From contig CP047423.1 of the NCBI GenBank assembly GCA_014058405.1, positions 682,001 through 746,000 of the forward strand: a stretch of DNA of 64,000 nucleotides, in the 5' to 3' direction. The notes under the pieces were generated by a model. The model saw nothing but the letters and a program-made list of their open reading frames with translations, ran no database searches and was not told where the DNA came from. Below, piece by piece: positions 1-10,365 of the stretch. The stretch comes from Candidatus Nitrospira kreftii. GTDB taxonomy: Bacteria; Nitrospirota; Nitrospiria; Nitrospirales; Nitrospiraceae. The number at the start of each line of letters is the position of its first letter. Positions within the stretch are counted from its first letter, which is position 1. The position numbers and the translations under genes are program-made.

Positions 1-887
<887 letters not shown>

Positions 888-955
888 AAGCTCCTCATTG
901 TCCGTTGAGAATCGACGAACACCGACCAAAAGGCGAAAGTGAGGGAGGAGGATGT

Positions 956-1585
956 ATGTTGAAGGATGAACACCCAATGCGTAAGCGAGTACGCGGGATC
1001 GCTCTCTTAGCGCTACTGCTGTGCAGCGGATCGCTGATCAGTGGATGTGTGGTGTTGGAAGAGAAATACAGTGCGGAAAAGGCGCGAAGTTTGAATTTTC
1101 AGCGTCTTCTAGCGCAAGAAGAAAAGCGAACGGCGGAATTGGACAGCGAGGTGAGGCGTGCGAAGGCTGAACTGGCCGAATTCGAGGCCAGGAATCGGGA
1201 ACTCTCGTCCCAAGTGCAGATGGCACGTGAACAGATGGGTCGCCTCCAGGAAGAGGCTGAAGCAATTCGGGAGGCCACGGTGCTCGAACGAAAAGCTTTG
1301 GAGGACATGCAGCGGAAAGGGCATTCTCCTGCTGGCAAGCAGAAAAAAACCGGGGTCCGCAAACCTGCCCCGAGCAATATCGATCGAAAGGATCATGCCG
1401 ATGAAGATCTGCTAAGCAGCGCCGACACGAAGGCTGATGCAAAGTTGCACGTGGTAAAACCAGGAGAAACTCTCTTTAGCATCAGTCGACGGTATGGAAT
1501 TGGGATGGGCAAGTTGAAGCAGATAAACAATCTTCCGGATGACATCATTGAAGTCGGTCAAAAACTCGTCCTGATAGCAGAGTAA
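956..1585 (+). CDS. LysM-domain lipoprotein with coiled coil
   Basis: Predicted 209-residue outer-envelope lipoprotein that probably binds peptidoglycan. The start at 956 is chosen because a strong ribosome site (GAGGGAGGAGG, 941-951) lies just upstream; an in-frame start at 905 would give a poor, non-secretory N-terminus. The signal peptide ends in a lipobox, LISGC. A charged, heptad-like stretch follows (about residues 35-115), then a low-complexity linker. A C-terminal LysM domain starts at LHVVKPGETLFSISRRYGIG and includes the typical IEVGQKLVL end. The gene stops 10 bases before trpE, so it appears to be the first gene of the tryptophan operon. A functional link to tryptophan synthesis is not obvious and may only reflect shared transcription. 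Confidence 0.85.
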   Translation: MLKDEHPMRKRVRGIALLALLLCSGSLISGCVVLEEKYSAEKARSLNFQRLLAQEEKRTAELDSEVRRAKAELAEFEARNRELSSQVQMAREQMGRLQEEAEAIREATVLERKALEDMQRKGHSPAGKQKKTGVRKPAPSNIDRKDHADEDLLSSADTKADAKLHVVKPGETLFSISRRYGIGMGKLKQINNLPDDIIEVGQKLVLIAE

Positions 1586-1595
1586 GCGGAACGCC

Positions 1596-3092
1596 ATGCG
1601 GTCTGAGACCTATTCTCTCAATCTGGACGAGTTCCGCTCCTACGCAAAACAAGGGAATCTGATACCGCTATTCCGCGAGATCTTGGCGGACCATGACACG
1701 CCGGTCTCGGCCTTCGCAAAGATCGATCATGGCCCATCGGCCTATTTGCTGGAGAGTATTCAGGGCGGAGAAAAGTGGGCGCGGTACTCCTTTCTCGGAA
1801 GCGGCTCTCCACTAGTCATCTACGAAGATCGCGGTGACCTGTGTGTGAAAAAGGGATCACATCGCCGACGTATTCCTAGCCGGGGTGCGCCACTGGACCG
1901 TCTACGAGAGCTTATGGAAGCGTATCGACCGGTGACGGTTCCGGATCTGCCGCGCTTCGTCGGTGGCGCGGTCGGCTATCTTGGTTACGATATCGTGAAG
2001 ACATTCGAGCATCTCCCTTCTCGACGAAAGGAGCACCTCAATCTACCGGACTTTGCATTTCTTTTGACTGAGACCCTGCTCATCTTCGACAACGTCTCGC
2101 AGAAGATCAAGGTCGTGGCCAATGCTCATGTCAAGTCCAGCTCGGATCGAGACATTCGCGCGGCCTATCGCCAGGCGACGGGACGCATCGAAGCCATGAT
2201 CGGCAGAATCCGTCAGCCCCTGAAGCGCGTGAAGCCGAAACGCCGACGATCTCCGATTCGGTTCACGGCCAATATGAACAAGACGGACTTTGAGAAGATG
2301 GTGTCTCGCGCTCAGGAATACATCAAGGCAGGAGATATCTTTCAATGTGTGCTTTCGCAACGGTGGGAGACGAATCTACAGGCTCCACCATTTCAGCTCT
2401 ATCGCGCCCTCCGTGTCGTGAATCCTTCGCCGTACATGTATTACCTGCGTATCGCAGGAGTCGAACTTGTCGGCTCGTCTCCTGAAATTCTTGTGCGATG
2501 CGAAGACGGACAGGTGTCGGTGCGCCCGATCGCGGGGACCAGACGACGCGGGACGACGATGGAAGAAGACGCGGAGCTGGAGCGCCGACTACTCGCCGAT
2601 TCCAAAGAGCGGGCGGAACACATCATGCTGGTAGACCTTGGGCGCAATGATATCGGCCGCATCGCTGAACGGGGATCGGTTCGCGTTGAATCGTTGATGA
2701 ATGTTGAACGGTATTCACACGTAATGCATATGGTGTCGAACGTCACGGGAAAGTTGGACCCGACCAAGACGGTGTATGATGTGTTGAAGGCGTCTTTTCC
2801 AGCAGGCACGGTATCCGGAGCTCCCAAGATCAGGGCCATGGAAATCATTGAGGAGCTTGAGCCGACGAAGCGTGGGCCCTATGCCGGCGCGGTGGGGTAC
2901 ATCAGCTTTTCGGGCAATATGGATATGTGCATCAATATTCGAACGGTCGTCGTTTCTCGGCATCGGGCGTTCATTCAGGCCGGCGCCGGGATCGTCGCCG
3001 ACTCAAACCCGGAACACGAGTACGAAGAAACGTGCAACAAATCCCGCGCGATGATGAAGGCGATCGAACTGGCCGAACAGGGATTAGAATGA
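1596..3092 (+). CDS. trpE: Anthranilate synthase component I (TrpE)
   Basis: Converts chorismate and ammonia (from TrpG) to anthranilate, the first committed step of tryptophan synthesis, in the cytoplasm. At 498 residues it has full family length. The N-terminal regulatory domain carries LLESIQGGEKWARYSFLG, the region that binds feedback tryptophan in TrpE. The C-terminal chorismate-binding domain shows NPSPYMYYL, PIAGTRRRG, DLGRNDIGR, PAGTVSGAPKIRAMEI and GPYAGAVGYISFSG. The intact LLES element argues for TrpE rather than the paralogue PabB. It starts 10 bases after the LysM gene and is followed, after 77 bases, by trpG. Confidence 0.96.
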   Translation: MRSETYSLNLDEFRSYAKQGNLIPLFREILADHDTPVSAFAKIDHGPSAYLLESIQGGEKWARYSFLGSGSPLVIYEDRGDLCVKKGSHRRRIPSRGAPLDRLRELMEAYRPVTVPDLPRFVGGAVGYLGYDIVKTFEHLPSRRKEHLNLPDFAFLLTETLLIFDNVSQKIKVVANAHVKSSSDRDIRAAYRQATGRIEAMIGRIRQPLKRVKPKRRRSPIRFTANMNKTDFEKMVSRAQEYIKAGDIFQCVLSQRWETNLQAPPFQLYRALRVVNPSPYMYYLRIAGVELVGSSPEILVRCEDGQVSVRPIAGTRRRGTTMEEDAELERRLLADSKERAEHIMLVDLGRNDIGRIAERGSVRVESLMNVERYSHVMHMVSNVTGKLDPTKTVYDVLKASFPAGTVSGAPKIRAMEIIEELEPTKRGPYAGAVGYISFSGNMDMCINIRTVVVSRHRAFIQAGAGIVADSNPEHEYEETCNKSRAMMKAIELAEQGLE

Positions 3093-3169
3093 GGACCATA
3101 GGCCTTGGATAGAGGTGGAGATCGACGGTCTTTGGATCTGGGCAGATATTTTAGACAGTTGGTATAGGC

Positions 3170-3736
3170 ATGCTACTCGTCATCGATAACTACGATTCCT
3201 TTACGTACAATCTGGTCCAGTATCTTGGGGAATTAGGTGAAGACGTGCAGGTCTACCGTAACGACAAGATTACGATAGAGCAGATTGAGGAGTTGCGCCC
3301 AAGTCGGATGGTGATCTCTCCTGGGCCTTGTACTCCCAAGGAAGCCGGTGTGTCAGTCGAGGCGATCCGTCGGTTCGGAGGCACGATACCCATTCTCGGC
3401 GTCTGTTTGGGCCATCAATCGATGGCCGTCGCGTTTGGAGGAGAGGTGATTCGTGCGCAGCGTCTGATGCATGGGAAAACATCGCAGATCAAACACGACG
3501 GCAAGACGATCTTTCAGTTCTTGCCCAATCCGTTTGAGGCGACACGCTATCATTCTTTAATTGTGAATCGAAACAATCTGCCCGATTGTTGTGAGATCTC
3601 CGCAGAAACCGGCGAAGGCGAGATCATGGGGATTCGTCATAAGACGCTCTGTGTCGAAGGAGTGCAATTCCATCCGGAATCGATCCTGACGACCGTTGGG
3701 AAAGATCTGCTCCGCAACTTCTTGAAACTCTCATAA
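3170..3736 (+). CDS. trpG: Anthranilate synthase glutaminase subunit (TrpG; may double as PabA)
   Basis: Class I glutamine amidotransferase of 188 residues that releases ammonia from glutamine for TrpE. It begins with the family signature [19 protein letters not shown]. The catalytic cysteine lies in GVCLGHQ and the histidine and glutamate in QFHPES. The oxyanion region [12 protein letters not shown] is present. Many bacteria use one such protein for both anthranilate and 4-amino-4-deoxychorismate synthesis, so a dual PabA role is possible; its position between trpE and trpD favours the Trp role. The next gene, trpD, starts 12 bases downstream. Confidence 0.95.
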   Translation: MLLVIDNYDSFTYNLVQYLGELGEDVQVYRNDKITIEQIEELRPSRMVISPGPCTPKEAGVSVEAIRRFGGTIPILGVCLGHQSMAVAFGGEVIRAQRLMHGKTSQIKHDGKTIFQFLPNPFEATRYHSLIVNRNNLPDCCEISAETGEGEIMGIRHKTLCVEGVQFHPESILTTVGKDLLRNFLKLS

Positions 3737-3748
3737 CTCCATCTCTGT

Positions 3749-4771
3749 GTGACTATGATCAAAGACGCGCTCGCCAAGTTGGCCGACAGAACCGATCTTA
3801 CCGCACAAGAGGCCGAAACCGTCATGCTGGAGATTATGGACGGTGCTGCGACCTCGGCTCAGGTAGCCGCCTACCTCATGGGGCTCAGGCAGAAGGAAGA
3901 AACGGTTGCAGAGGTCGTCGGTTCAGTCAACGCGATGCGATCGCGAGCGACCAAAATCAGGATCGGCTCGTCGGTTGTGGTGGATACCTGCGGAACCGGT
4001 GGAGATGGGGCCAACACGTTTAATATCTCCACGGCTGCGGCGTTTGTCGTCGCCGGAGCGGGCATTACAGTGGCGAAGCACGGCAATCGTTCGGTATCGT
4101 CCAGATCCGGTAGTGCCGATGTGTTGAGCGTCCTCCGGGTCAAGATCGACCTGGAGCCGAGGCGCGTAGCCGATTGTATCGACGAAGTCGGCATTGGTTT
4201 CTTGTTTGCACCGCTCTACCACGGTGCTATGAAACAATGTGCCGGAGTACGGCAAGAGATGGGGATCCGGACTATTCTGAACGTGTTGGGCCCGTTAGCG
4301 AATCCGGCCGGCGCAACACACCAAGTGCTCGGGGTTTACGATGCGAAGTGGACAGACATTCTCGGGCGGGTCCTGTTGGAGTTGGGATCACAGCATTGTT
4401 TCGTAATTCATGGCATGGATGGCCTGGATGAAATCACCCTATCGGATCGAACTAGAGTGTCCGAAGGAAAGAGTGGAGTGGTATCGAGCTATTTTATTGC
4501 TCCTGAAGAGTTCGATCTGCCTCGTGTCTCGAAAAAAGAGTTTGCCGGTGGCACACCGGATGACAACGCGCAGATCATACAGGACATTTTACAGGGTCGA
4601 AAAGGTCCGAAACGGGACATCGTGTGCTTGAATGCCGCTCCTGCCATGGTCGTGGGGCAAAAGGCGAGAACGCTCAAAGAAGGCTTCCGTCTCGCCCAAC
4701 AGACGATCGACACGGGAGCGGCGGCAGAAAAGCTGGAGCGACTCATTGCCTTTACGGCACAGTGCGGTTGA
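3749..4771 (+). CDS. trpD: Anthranilate phosphoribosyltransferase (TrpD)
   Basis: Transfers phosphoribose from PRPP to anthranilate. The 340-residue protein has the expected PRPP-binding loop DTCGTGGDGANTFNIST and the anthranilate/metal motif KHGNRSVSSRSGSADVL. Two starts are possible six bases apart: GTG at 3749 (MTMIKD) and ATG at 3755 (MIKD). Neither has a convincing Shine-Dalgarno, and the product is essentially the same. It is a stand-alone enzyme, not fused to TrpG as in enterobacteria. trpC starts only three bases after its stop. Confidence 0.95.
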   Translation: MTMIKDALAKLADRTDLTAQEAETVMLEIMDGAATSAQVAAYLMGLRQKEETVAEVVGSVNAMRSRATKIRIGSSVVVDTCGTGGDGANTFNISTAAAFVVAGAGITVAKHGNRSVSSRSGSADVLSVLRVKIDLEPRRVADCIDEVGIGFLFAPLYHGAMKQCAGVRQEMGIRTILNVLGPLANPAGATHQVLGVYDAKWTDILGRVLLELGSQHCFVIHGMDGLDEITLSDRTRVSEGKSGVVSSYFIAPEEFDLPRVSKKEFAGGTPDDNAQIIQDILQGRKGPKRDIVCLNAAPAMVVGQKARTLKEGFRLAQQTIDTGAAAEKLERLIAFTAQCG

Positions 4772-4774
4772 CTC

Positions 4775-5602
4775 ATGATTCTCGATCGTATCCTCGATCA
4801 TAAAAAAGCCGAACTGAGGCATAAGCAGAGCCGGTCTTATCTGGCTAACCTCAAAGCGGCGATTCGAGATGCTCCGACGACGCTCGGATTCGCCGTCACC
4901 TTGGATGCGACCAAGCCTTCCTCCAGCCCAGCCTTGATCGCGGAGGTGAAGAAGGCCTCGCCGAGCTTAGGACTCTTGCGGCCGGAGTTTTCCGAGACGT
5001 TCGACTATCTGACACTCGCGCGCACCTATCATGAGCATGGCGCGTCCGCCGTTTCCGTACTGACGGACAAGGAGTTTTTTCAAGGCGACCTTCAGTACCT
5101 TGAAGCGATCAAGCGTGCGCTGCCGATCCCCGCGCTCAACAAGGAGTTCATGGTCGGCGATGTGCAATTTTATGAAGCGCGGGCGCACGGCGCCGATGCC
5201 GTGTTGCTGATCGTGGCGGCGTTGGAACGGCGCCAACTGATGGATTTCTATGCCTTGGCCACCGAACTTGGGATGGATTGTCTCTTCGAAACTCATCACG
5301 AGAGGGAGTTGGATACGGTCTTGGAGTGGATTCCCACCGCGAGGATGATCGGGATTAACAATCGAGATTTGAAAACCTTCACGACTGACCTCAACGTCAC
5401 CTTTCGGCTGGCAAAACGAATTCCGGCCGACAAGCTGATCATCAGTGAAAGCGGGATTCACACTCGGGATGACGTGATGAAACTGATTGAGGCAGGCATT
5501 CATGCCATGTTGATCGGGGAATCGCTGATTCGCGCCGAGCAGACCGCAGACAAAGTCCGAGAGCTGCTCGGTCTCAGAGCCAACAATGCGCAGTCCGCCT
5601 AG
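4775..5602 (+). CDS. trpC: Indole-3-glycerol phosphate synthase (TrpC)
   Basis: Closes the indole ring of CdRP to give indole-3-glycerol phosphate. It is a 275-residue TIM barrel. Diagnostic strands include LIAEVKKASPS (catalytic lysine), PALNKEFMV (second lysine), HGADAVLLIVAAL, GINNRDLKTF and IISESGI. The domain is free-standing rather than fused to TrpF. The gene follows trpD after three bases, and trpF begins ten bases past its stop, so translation of the three is probably tightly linked. Confidence 0.95.
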   Translation: MILDRILDHKKAELRHKQSRSYLANLKAAIRDAPTTLGFAVTLDATKPSSSPALIAEVKKASPSLGLLRPEFSETFDYLTLARTYHEHGASAVSVLTDKEFFQGDLQYLEAIKRALPIPALNKEFMVGDVQFYEARAHGADAVLLIVAALERRQLMDFYALATELGMDCLFETHHERELDTVLEWIPTARMIGINNRDLKTFTTDLNVTFRLAKRIPADKLIISESGIHTRDDVMKLIEAGIHAMLIGESLIRAEQTADKVRELLGLRANNAQSA

Positions 5603-5612
5603 AGCGTTCTCT

Positions 5613-6242
5613 ATGAAAATCAAGATTTGCGGCATGACAAACCTAGAGGATGCGGACGGTGCAGTGCGGGCAGGCGCGGATGCGTTGGGATTTGTCATGT
5701 ACCGCAAAAGCCCGCGTTTCGTGGAGCCAGCGGTGGCCAGAGCCATTGTCGCCGGGCTTCCACCGTTTGTGCTGCCTGTGGGAGTGTTCGTCAATGAAGA
5801 AGCCGAGAAGGTTCGGGCACTTATGGATGAATGTGGCTTCGCGTTGGCTCAATTGCATGGCGATGAATCGGCTTACTATTGCCAGAACCTCGGTCGTCCG
5901 GCTCTCAAGGCTATTCGCCTGAAAGACCGGGGTGGCTTTCTGGCTTTGGCTGAATTTCACGGGCGGGCAAACGTACGAGGATTTCTGATCGATGCGTTTT
6001 CCGACCACGCCTATGGCGGCACGGGGCAGACGGTCGATTGGACATTGGCCCAGGAAGCGGCTCGATCTGCGCCGATCATTCTGGCCGGAGGCCTGAATCC
6101 TGGAAACGTTGCACAGGCGGTCCAAATGGTGCGTCCCTATGGAGTCGATGTGAGTAGTGGCGTGGAACAGAGTCCTGGGAAAAAGGATCCAGACAAAGTG
6201 AAGGCGTTTATTCAAGCGGCCAGGCTTGTGCCTGCCGAATAA
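5613..6242 (+). CDS. trpF: Phosphoribosylanthranilate isomerase (TrpF)
   Basis: Amadori isomerase that converts PRA to CdRP. The start is placed at ATG 5613 because the conserved strand KIKICGMTNLEDA must lie at the very N-terminus; an upstream in-frame ATG at 5586 would add nine residues and overlap trpC. The catalytic cysteine is in KICGMT. The catalytic aspartate is in LIDAFSDHAYGGTGQTVDW, and the phosphate-binding ends are ILAGGLNPGNV and GVDVSSGVEQSPG. About 209 residues, which is standard for the family. trpB follows after 45 bases. Confidence 0.94.
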   Translation: MKIKICGMTNLEDADGAVRAGADALGFVMYRKSPRFVEPAVARAIVAGLPPFVLPVGVFVNEEAEKVRALMDECGFALAQLHGDESAYYCQNLGRPALKAIRLKDRGGFLALAEFHGRANVRGFLIDAFSDHAYGGTGQTVDWTLAQEAARSAPIILAGGLNPGNVAQAVQMVRPYGVDVSSGVEQSPGKKDPDKVKAFIQAARLVPAE

Positions 6243-6287
6243 GCACGACTATACTGCTGGCCGATGTATTGAGGAGGGTTTGATCAG

Positions 6288-7481
6288 ATGCCGATGTTAC
6301 CCGATACCCATGGCCGGTTCGGCTCCTATGGCGGCCGGTATGTGCCGGAAACCCTCATGCCGGCGCTCTTGGAGCTGGAAGAAGAATATGCGAAAGCGAA
6401 AAAGGACCGTCGATTTCAGGCTAGCCTTGCCTATTATCTGAAAGAGTATGTGGGCCGGCCAACCAGCCTCTATCGAGCCGATCGGCTCACCAAGAAATTA
6501 GGTGGTGCCAAGATTTATCTGAAACGCGAAGACCTCTGCCACACCGGTGCACACAAGATCAATAACGCGATCGGGCAAGTGCTGCTGGCTCTACGCATGA
6601 AAAAGCGCCGCATCATCGCTGAAACCGGAGCAGGGCAGCACGGTGTTGCAACGGCTACAGCAGCAGCGATGTTTGGACTGGAGTGTGAAGTCTACATGGG
6701 TACGGAGGATATGCAGCGGCAGGCATTGAATGTCTTTCGCATGCGGCTGCTCGGAGCTAAAGTGACGGGTGTTGATGCCGGGAGCCGAACCTTGAAAGAC
6801 GCCATCAGTGAGGCGATGCGCGATTGGACGACGCATGTTCGAACTACGCATTACATTCTCGGGTCAGTGTTAGGGGCGCATCCCTATCCCATGATGATCC
6901 GAGATTTTCAGGCGATCATCGGGCGAGAAGCACGGAAGCAGATTCTTTCCGCGGAAAAGCGGTTACCGAATTATCTGGTGGCCTGTGTCGGAGGAGGAAG
7001 TAATTCCATCGGGCTGTTCCATGCATTCCTCCGCGATACCAAGGTCAAGATGATCGGGGTCGAGGCCGGGGGACTTGGGATCGAGAGTGGAAAACATGCC
7101 GCACGTTTTTCAGGCGGTAAGACTGGTGTCCTGCAAGGCACCATGACCTACCTGCTGCAAGACGAAAACGGACAGATCAATTTGACCCATTCAGTCTCAG
7201 CCGGACTCGATTATGCGGCGGTCGGACCGGAGCATAGTCTCTACCATGATCAGGGCCGCATTGAGTACACCTATGCCACGGATGCTGAAGCCTTGTCGGC
7301 ATTTGATCTCCTTGCGCGTGAAGAGGGTATCGTCCCCGCGCTCGAAAGCGCGCATGCTATCGCAGAAGTCGTCAAGTTAGCGCCGAAGCTCAGGAAGTCG
7401 CAGCTCATCATTGCCAACCTTTCAGGTCGTGGAGACAAAGACGTGCAACAGGTCGCGAAGATGCGAGGGGTTGAGCTATGA
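6288..7481 (+). CDS. trpB: Tryptophan synthase beta subunit (TrpB)
   Basis: PLP enzyme that condenses indole with serine to give tryptophan, working as an alpha2-beta2 complex with TrpA. It has 397 residues and follows a GAGGAGG ribosome site. The Schiff-base lysine lies in [13 protein letters not shown], and the PLP phosphate loop is [12 protein letters not shown]. The catalytic glutamate region reads [13 protein letters not shown]. Its length and N-terminal [19 protein letters not shown] match the TrpB1 form that partners with TrpA, not the TrpB2 salvage form. Its stop overlaps the trpA start (ATGA). Confidence 0.96.
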   Translation: MPMLPDTHGRFGSYGGRYVPETLMPALLELEEEYAKAKKDRRFQASLAYYLKEYVGRPTSLYRADRLTKKLGGAKIYLKREDLCHTGAHKINNAIGQVLLALRMKKRRIIAETGAGQHGVATATAAAMFGLECEVYMGTEDMQRQALNVFRMRLLGAKVTGVDAGSRTLKDAISEAMRDWTTHVRTTHYILGSVLGAHPYPMMIRDFQAIIGREARKQILSAEKRLPNYLVACVGGGSNSIGLFHAFLRDTKVKMIGVEAGGLGIESGKHAARFSGGKTGVLQGTMTYLLQDENGQINLTHSVSAGLDYAAVGPEHSLYHDQGRIEYTYATDAEALSAFDLLAREEGIVPALESAHAIAEVVKLAPKLRKSQLIIANLSGRGDKDVQQVAKMRGVEL

Positions 7482-8281
7482 GCGGACGGCTGGAAAGCAT
7501 GTTTGAGACCCTTCGGAAGAAGGAACAAAAAGCGCTCATCGCCTATTTAATGGCGGGGGATCCTGGACTTGCCGAAACCGAACAGCTGGTAGTGGCGTTG
7601 GAAGAAGCAGGCGCCGATATCATTGAGCTGGGTGTGCCTTTCTCGGATCCGATCGCGGACGGGCCGGTGATTCAGCAGGCTGCGGAACGAGCATTGAAGA
7701 GCGGGACGTCCCTGCGCAAGATTCTGGATTCTGTGAAGTCCCTCAGGCGGCGTACGGAGATTCCGATTGTCCTCATGTTGTATTACAACTCGATCCATGC
7801 CATGGGCTGTGAGGAGTTTTGTAAGACTGCGAGCGCCGCCGGAGTGGATGGGTTGATCGTGCCCGATATGCCACCGGACGAAGCCGGACCGCTCAAAAAG
7901 CCGGCAGAGGCAGCTGGACTGCCGCTCATCTTTTTGCTTGCACCGACCAGCACAACCGATCGTCGCAAGCTTGTCGCCAAGGAGTCACATGGATTTGTCT
8001 ACTATGTCTCGCTGACGGGGATTACAGGATCGAAACTCAGCAATATTGGGGACATCCAAGATAACATCAAAAAACTGAGGAACGTGTCGGGATCTCCCAT
8101 CGCCGTCGGATTCGGTGTAGCGACGCCGGAGGATGCCGCGCAAGTGTCGAAGATGGCCGATGGGGTGATCGTCGGTAGCGCGATCGTGAAACGTATCGCT
8201 TCTCACCAACAAGATCCGGCCATGATTAGACACGTCGCTGAGTTCGTCCGCTCTCTCAAGACTGCGATGGCGCCAGCCTAG
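7478..8281 (+). CDS. trpA: Tryptophan synthase alpha subunit (TrpA)
   Basis: Cleaves indole-3-glycerol phosphate to indole, which is channelled to TrpB. It is a 267-residue TIM barrel with the catalytic glutamate in [19 protein letters not shown] and the second acidic residue in the same stretch. [26 protein letters not shown] and [11 protein letters not shown] are further family landmarks. It overlaps trpB by four bases and is the last gene of the operon. The next gene is convergent 133 bases away, and no clear U-run terminator is visible between them. Confidence 0.96.
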   Translation: MSGRLESMFETLRKKEQKALIAYLMAGDPGLAETEQLVVALEEAGADIIELGVPFSDPIADGPVIQQAAERALKSGTSLRKILDSVKSLRRRTEIPIVLMLYYNSIHAMGCEEFCKTASAAGVDGLIVPDMPPDEAGPLKKPAEAAGLPLIFLLAPTSTTDRRKLVAKESHGFVYYVSLTGITGSKLSNIGDIQDNIKKLRNVSGSPIAVGFGVATPEDAAQVSKMADGVIVGSAIVKRIASHQQDPAMIRHVAEFVRSLKTAMAPA

Positions 8282-8414
8282 GCAACTTTCAGGGGTAGGC
8301 CATCCAGCCGAATATGGGAGTCCGTAATCTTGTCTTGGTTCTTTTCTTGGAATCTCACCGCCATGAATCAGGATGCCCGTAGCCGTTTTGAGATGGAATC
8401 GGCAGTAGCCTGGG

Positions 8415-9020
8415 CTAGGGTTTGGCTTGCGGAGGCATGTACTTGATCATTTCATCAGCCAAGTCTTTGGCGATCTCTTTGAGGCTTGGCTTGACAAACA
8501 TGTAGCTGCTGGAACGTTCATGGCGTGCTTTCCAGACGGTGGTCCCGGTTGCGGCATCGATCAGGCGCAGGCTCAATCCAACGCGCCCGACATTATCGCC
8601 TTCCTTACGCATGTATTCCCAGGAATTGACCCTGACGACCAGAAAAGAGTCGACGTTGAGCGATCTTCCAAGCTTGATGGCTGAGTCTTTGTCGGATTGA
8701 CCGGTCATTTCGAGTCGAGAGAAATAGAACACGAGAGAGTCGAAGGCTTCTTTTGAGGTCTGAAAAATATCGGTGACGTTTTCCGGGGTCACCACCCGTT
8801 CGATGCGTCCCTGCCGATTGAGTGCGACGGCCAATACCTCTTGAATGTCTTCTCGGGCGCTGTCGTATTGACTCGACATCGGTGGCAATACGGCGATGCT
8901 CTGCGGTCGGAACACCCTGGCCCCTGGGCCTTCCCACACTTCCTGCAAGCCGCCACAGCCACCGAGGACCAGAACAAGTCCGAGGACAGCTACGAATTGC
9001 GCGTATGATCGAGACAACAT
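8415..9020 (-). CDS. Putative lipoprotein with CsgG/LpoB-like (GNA1162-type) fold
   Basis: 201-residue envelope protein with a signal peptide ending in the lipobox VLGGC. The mature part starts with SIAVLPPMSSQ. This is followed by an alternating alpha/beta pattern with DSFLVVRVNSWEY and SLRLIDAATGTTVWKARHE. That last element is the strand seen in GNA1162/DUF799 and other CsgG- or LpoB-like periplasmic lipoproteins (recognised by pattern, not by search). It starts 15 bases after the stop of the outer-membrane barrel gene upstream, so the two are probably co-transcribed. The partner or substrate is unknown. Confidence 0.7.
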   Translation of the reverse strand: MLSRSYAQFVAVLGLVLVLGGCGGLQEVWEGPGARVFRPQSIAVLPPMSSQYDSAREDIQEVLAVALNRQGRIERVVTPENVTDIFQTSKEAFDSLVFYFSRLEMTGQSDKDSAIKLGRSLNVDSFLVVRVNSWEYMRKEGDNVGRVGLSLRLIDAATGTTVWKARHERSSSYMFVKPSLKEIAKDLADEMIKYMPPQAKP

Positions 9021-9035
9021 AAGCCTAGTATACCA

Positions 9036-10181
9036 TCAGAAAGTGAAAGAAATGGAAGCAGAAACTAAGGCACCTTTTTCTCGGAAGTCATATCCTCCGC
9101 CGGCATCGGCGCGAAACATAAACCACCGTAAGCCTAATCCCGCCGTGGGTATAAAGGGGCTGGACGCGTCCTGCATATTTTTGAATGTTCCGACTCTGAA
9201 CGACAGAAACTCGGACAAGATCGTTTGCTCGAGTCCCAAGCTCAAGAGCTGACTCTTCACGCCAGGCACAAAGGTTTTGTTCGAGGTGACATCCACATCG
9301 GCTGTGAGTGTTAAAGAGGAGTAAGGGTTAATGGCGATACCACCCCGAACCTGCGGATCGAGTTTGAGCTCCCCTCCACCAGCTGCATCGAACGTCGGCG
9401 TATTGATATCCTTCGCGACAATCCCAAACCTAATTAATGATGAGGGGCGATAGATGGCTCCGATATCAATGCCGTAGGTTGTGGAGATGGTTGGCTTGCC
9501 GAAGTGATCGGTGGTGCTGACGCCGCTTCCACTTTGCAGGTCGGTCGAACCATTGTAGGACGCGCCTTGAATGACCTTCGCGGTAATTCCGATGGCAAAC
9601 GTTTTATCGGAAAAGGCATAGGCATAGGAAAACGCCAATTGTCTGGCCTCAAGCCCACGCAGCGCCATCTGGCCTGCGACGGTGATGGGCGTGCCAATTC
9701 CCCCAGGTTGGGTTGCCTGGACAGGCGTTGAGACAAATCCTCCTCCGGTGGCGACATCTGAGACATTGAATCCAAATGCATGTTCGCCGAAGTGTCCTTT
9801 TACATACAGCCCAGCGGATCCATTAACCGAAACGGCCGCTCCCGGTTGATTGATGCGATCGGCAATCTCCTGTGCCCTCACAAGATTGGTCGGAGAAGTG
9901 TCGCTGGTGTTGAACTTCTCTAGATCGTTGAGCGCGTCGCCAAAGCCGAGGCGATCGATCGCCAGGCCTCCTCCCTGGACACGAATATCTACGGTCTGGG
10001 TCATGGCCAATCCGGCGGGATTCCAATAGGTCGCGAGGGCATTGGTTGTGACGGCGACGCCGGCTCCTCCCATACCCATGGCACGAGGGCCGGAGATGAC
10101 AAATTCTGCCGCTGATACCTGAAGTGGCAGCGCTGAAGTAGCCAGCAAAACGGCTATGCGAACTGATGGCGACCAGCGCAT
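9036..10181 (-). CDS. Outer-membrane beta-barrel protein, TraF/PorV-like
   Basis: 381-residue secreted protein with a signal peptide ending near VSAAEF. The mature N-terminus (GPRAMGMGGAGVAVT, then ALATYWNPAGLA) is the hallmark shared by the FadL/PorV and the 'conjugal transfer TraF' (TraF_2) outer-membrane families. The rest is rich in alternating aromatic/polar strands and Gly/Asn turns. The chain ends in SASISFTF, a terminal phenylalanine typical of proteins folded by the BAM machine. There is no conjugation gene nearby, so the TraF name should not be read as function. It precedes the lipoprotein gene at 8415-9020 with a 15-base gap. Confidence 0.75.
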   Translation of the reverse strand: MRWSPSVRIAVLLATSALPLQVSAAEFVISGPRAMGMGGAGVAVTTNALATYWNPAGLAMTQTVDIRVQGGGLAIDRLGFGDALNDLEKFNTSDTSPTNLVRAQEIADRINQPGAAVSVNGSAGLYVKGHFGEHAFGFNVSDVATGGGFVSTPVQATQPGGIGTPITVAGQMALRGLEARQLAFSYAYAFSDKTFAIGITAKVIQGASYNGSTDLQSGSGVSTTDHFGKPTISTTYGIDIGAIYRPSSLIRFGIVAKDINTPTFDAAGGGELKLDPQVRGGIAINPYSSLTLTADVDVTSNKTFVPGVKSQLLSLGLEQTILSEFLSFRVGTFKNMQDASSPFIPTAGLGLRWFMFRADAGGGYDFREKGALVSASISFTF

Positions 10182-10365
10182 CTCAAATCCTTGGCCAGAG
10201 CTGATTCAGCGAGTCTAGAGAAGGAACGGTTGTTCGTCAAGGATTGCAGCCATTCCAAATGATTTTACGACGACAGAGTGCGCGAGCGGAGACCACAAGC
10301 ATTCCCAGGACATGTGAGGATCAGATGAGAAGCAGAATGGAACGTGATAGGGACATACGATACAC

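Noticed and set aside
905-955. Longer N-terminus for the LysM lipoprotein
   Set aside because: Would place 17 polar residues before the signal peptide; the strong ribosome site supports ATG 956.
8282-8414. Terminator between trpA and the convergent lipoprotein gene
   Set aside because: No stem followed by a U-run could be found in the 133 bases.
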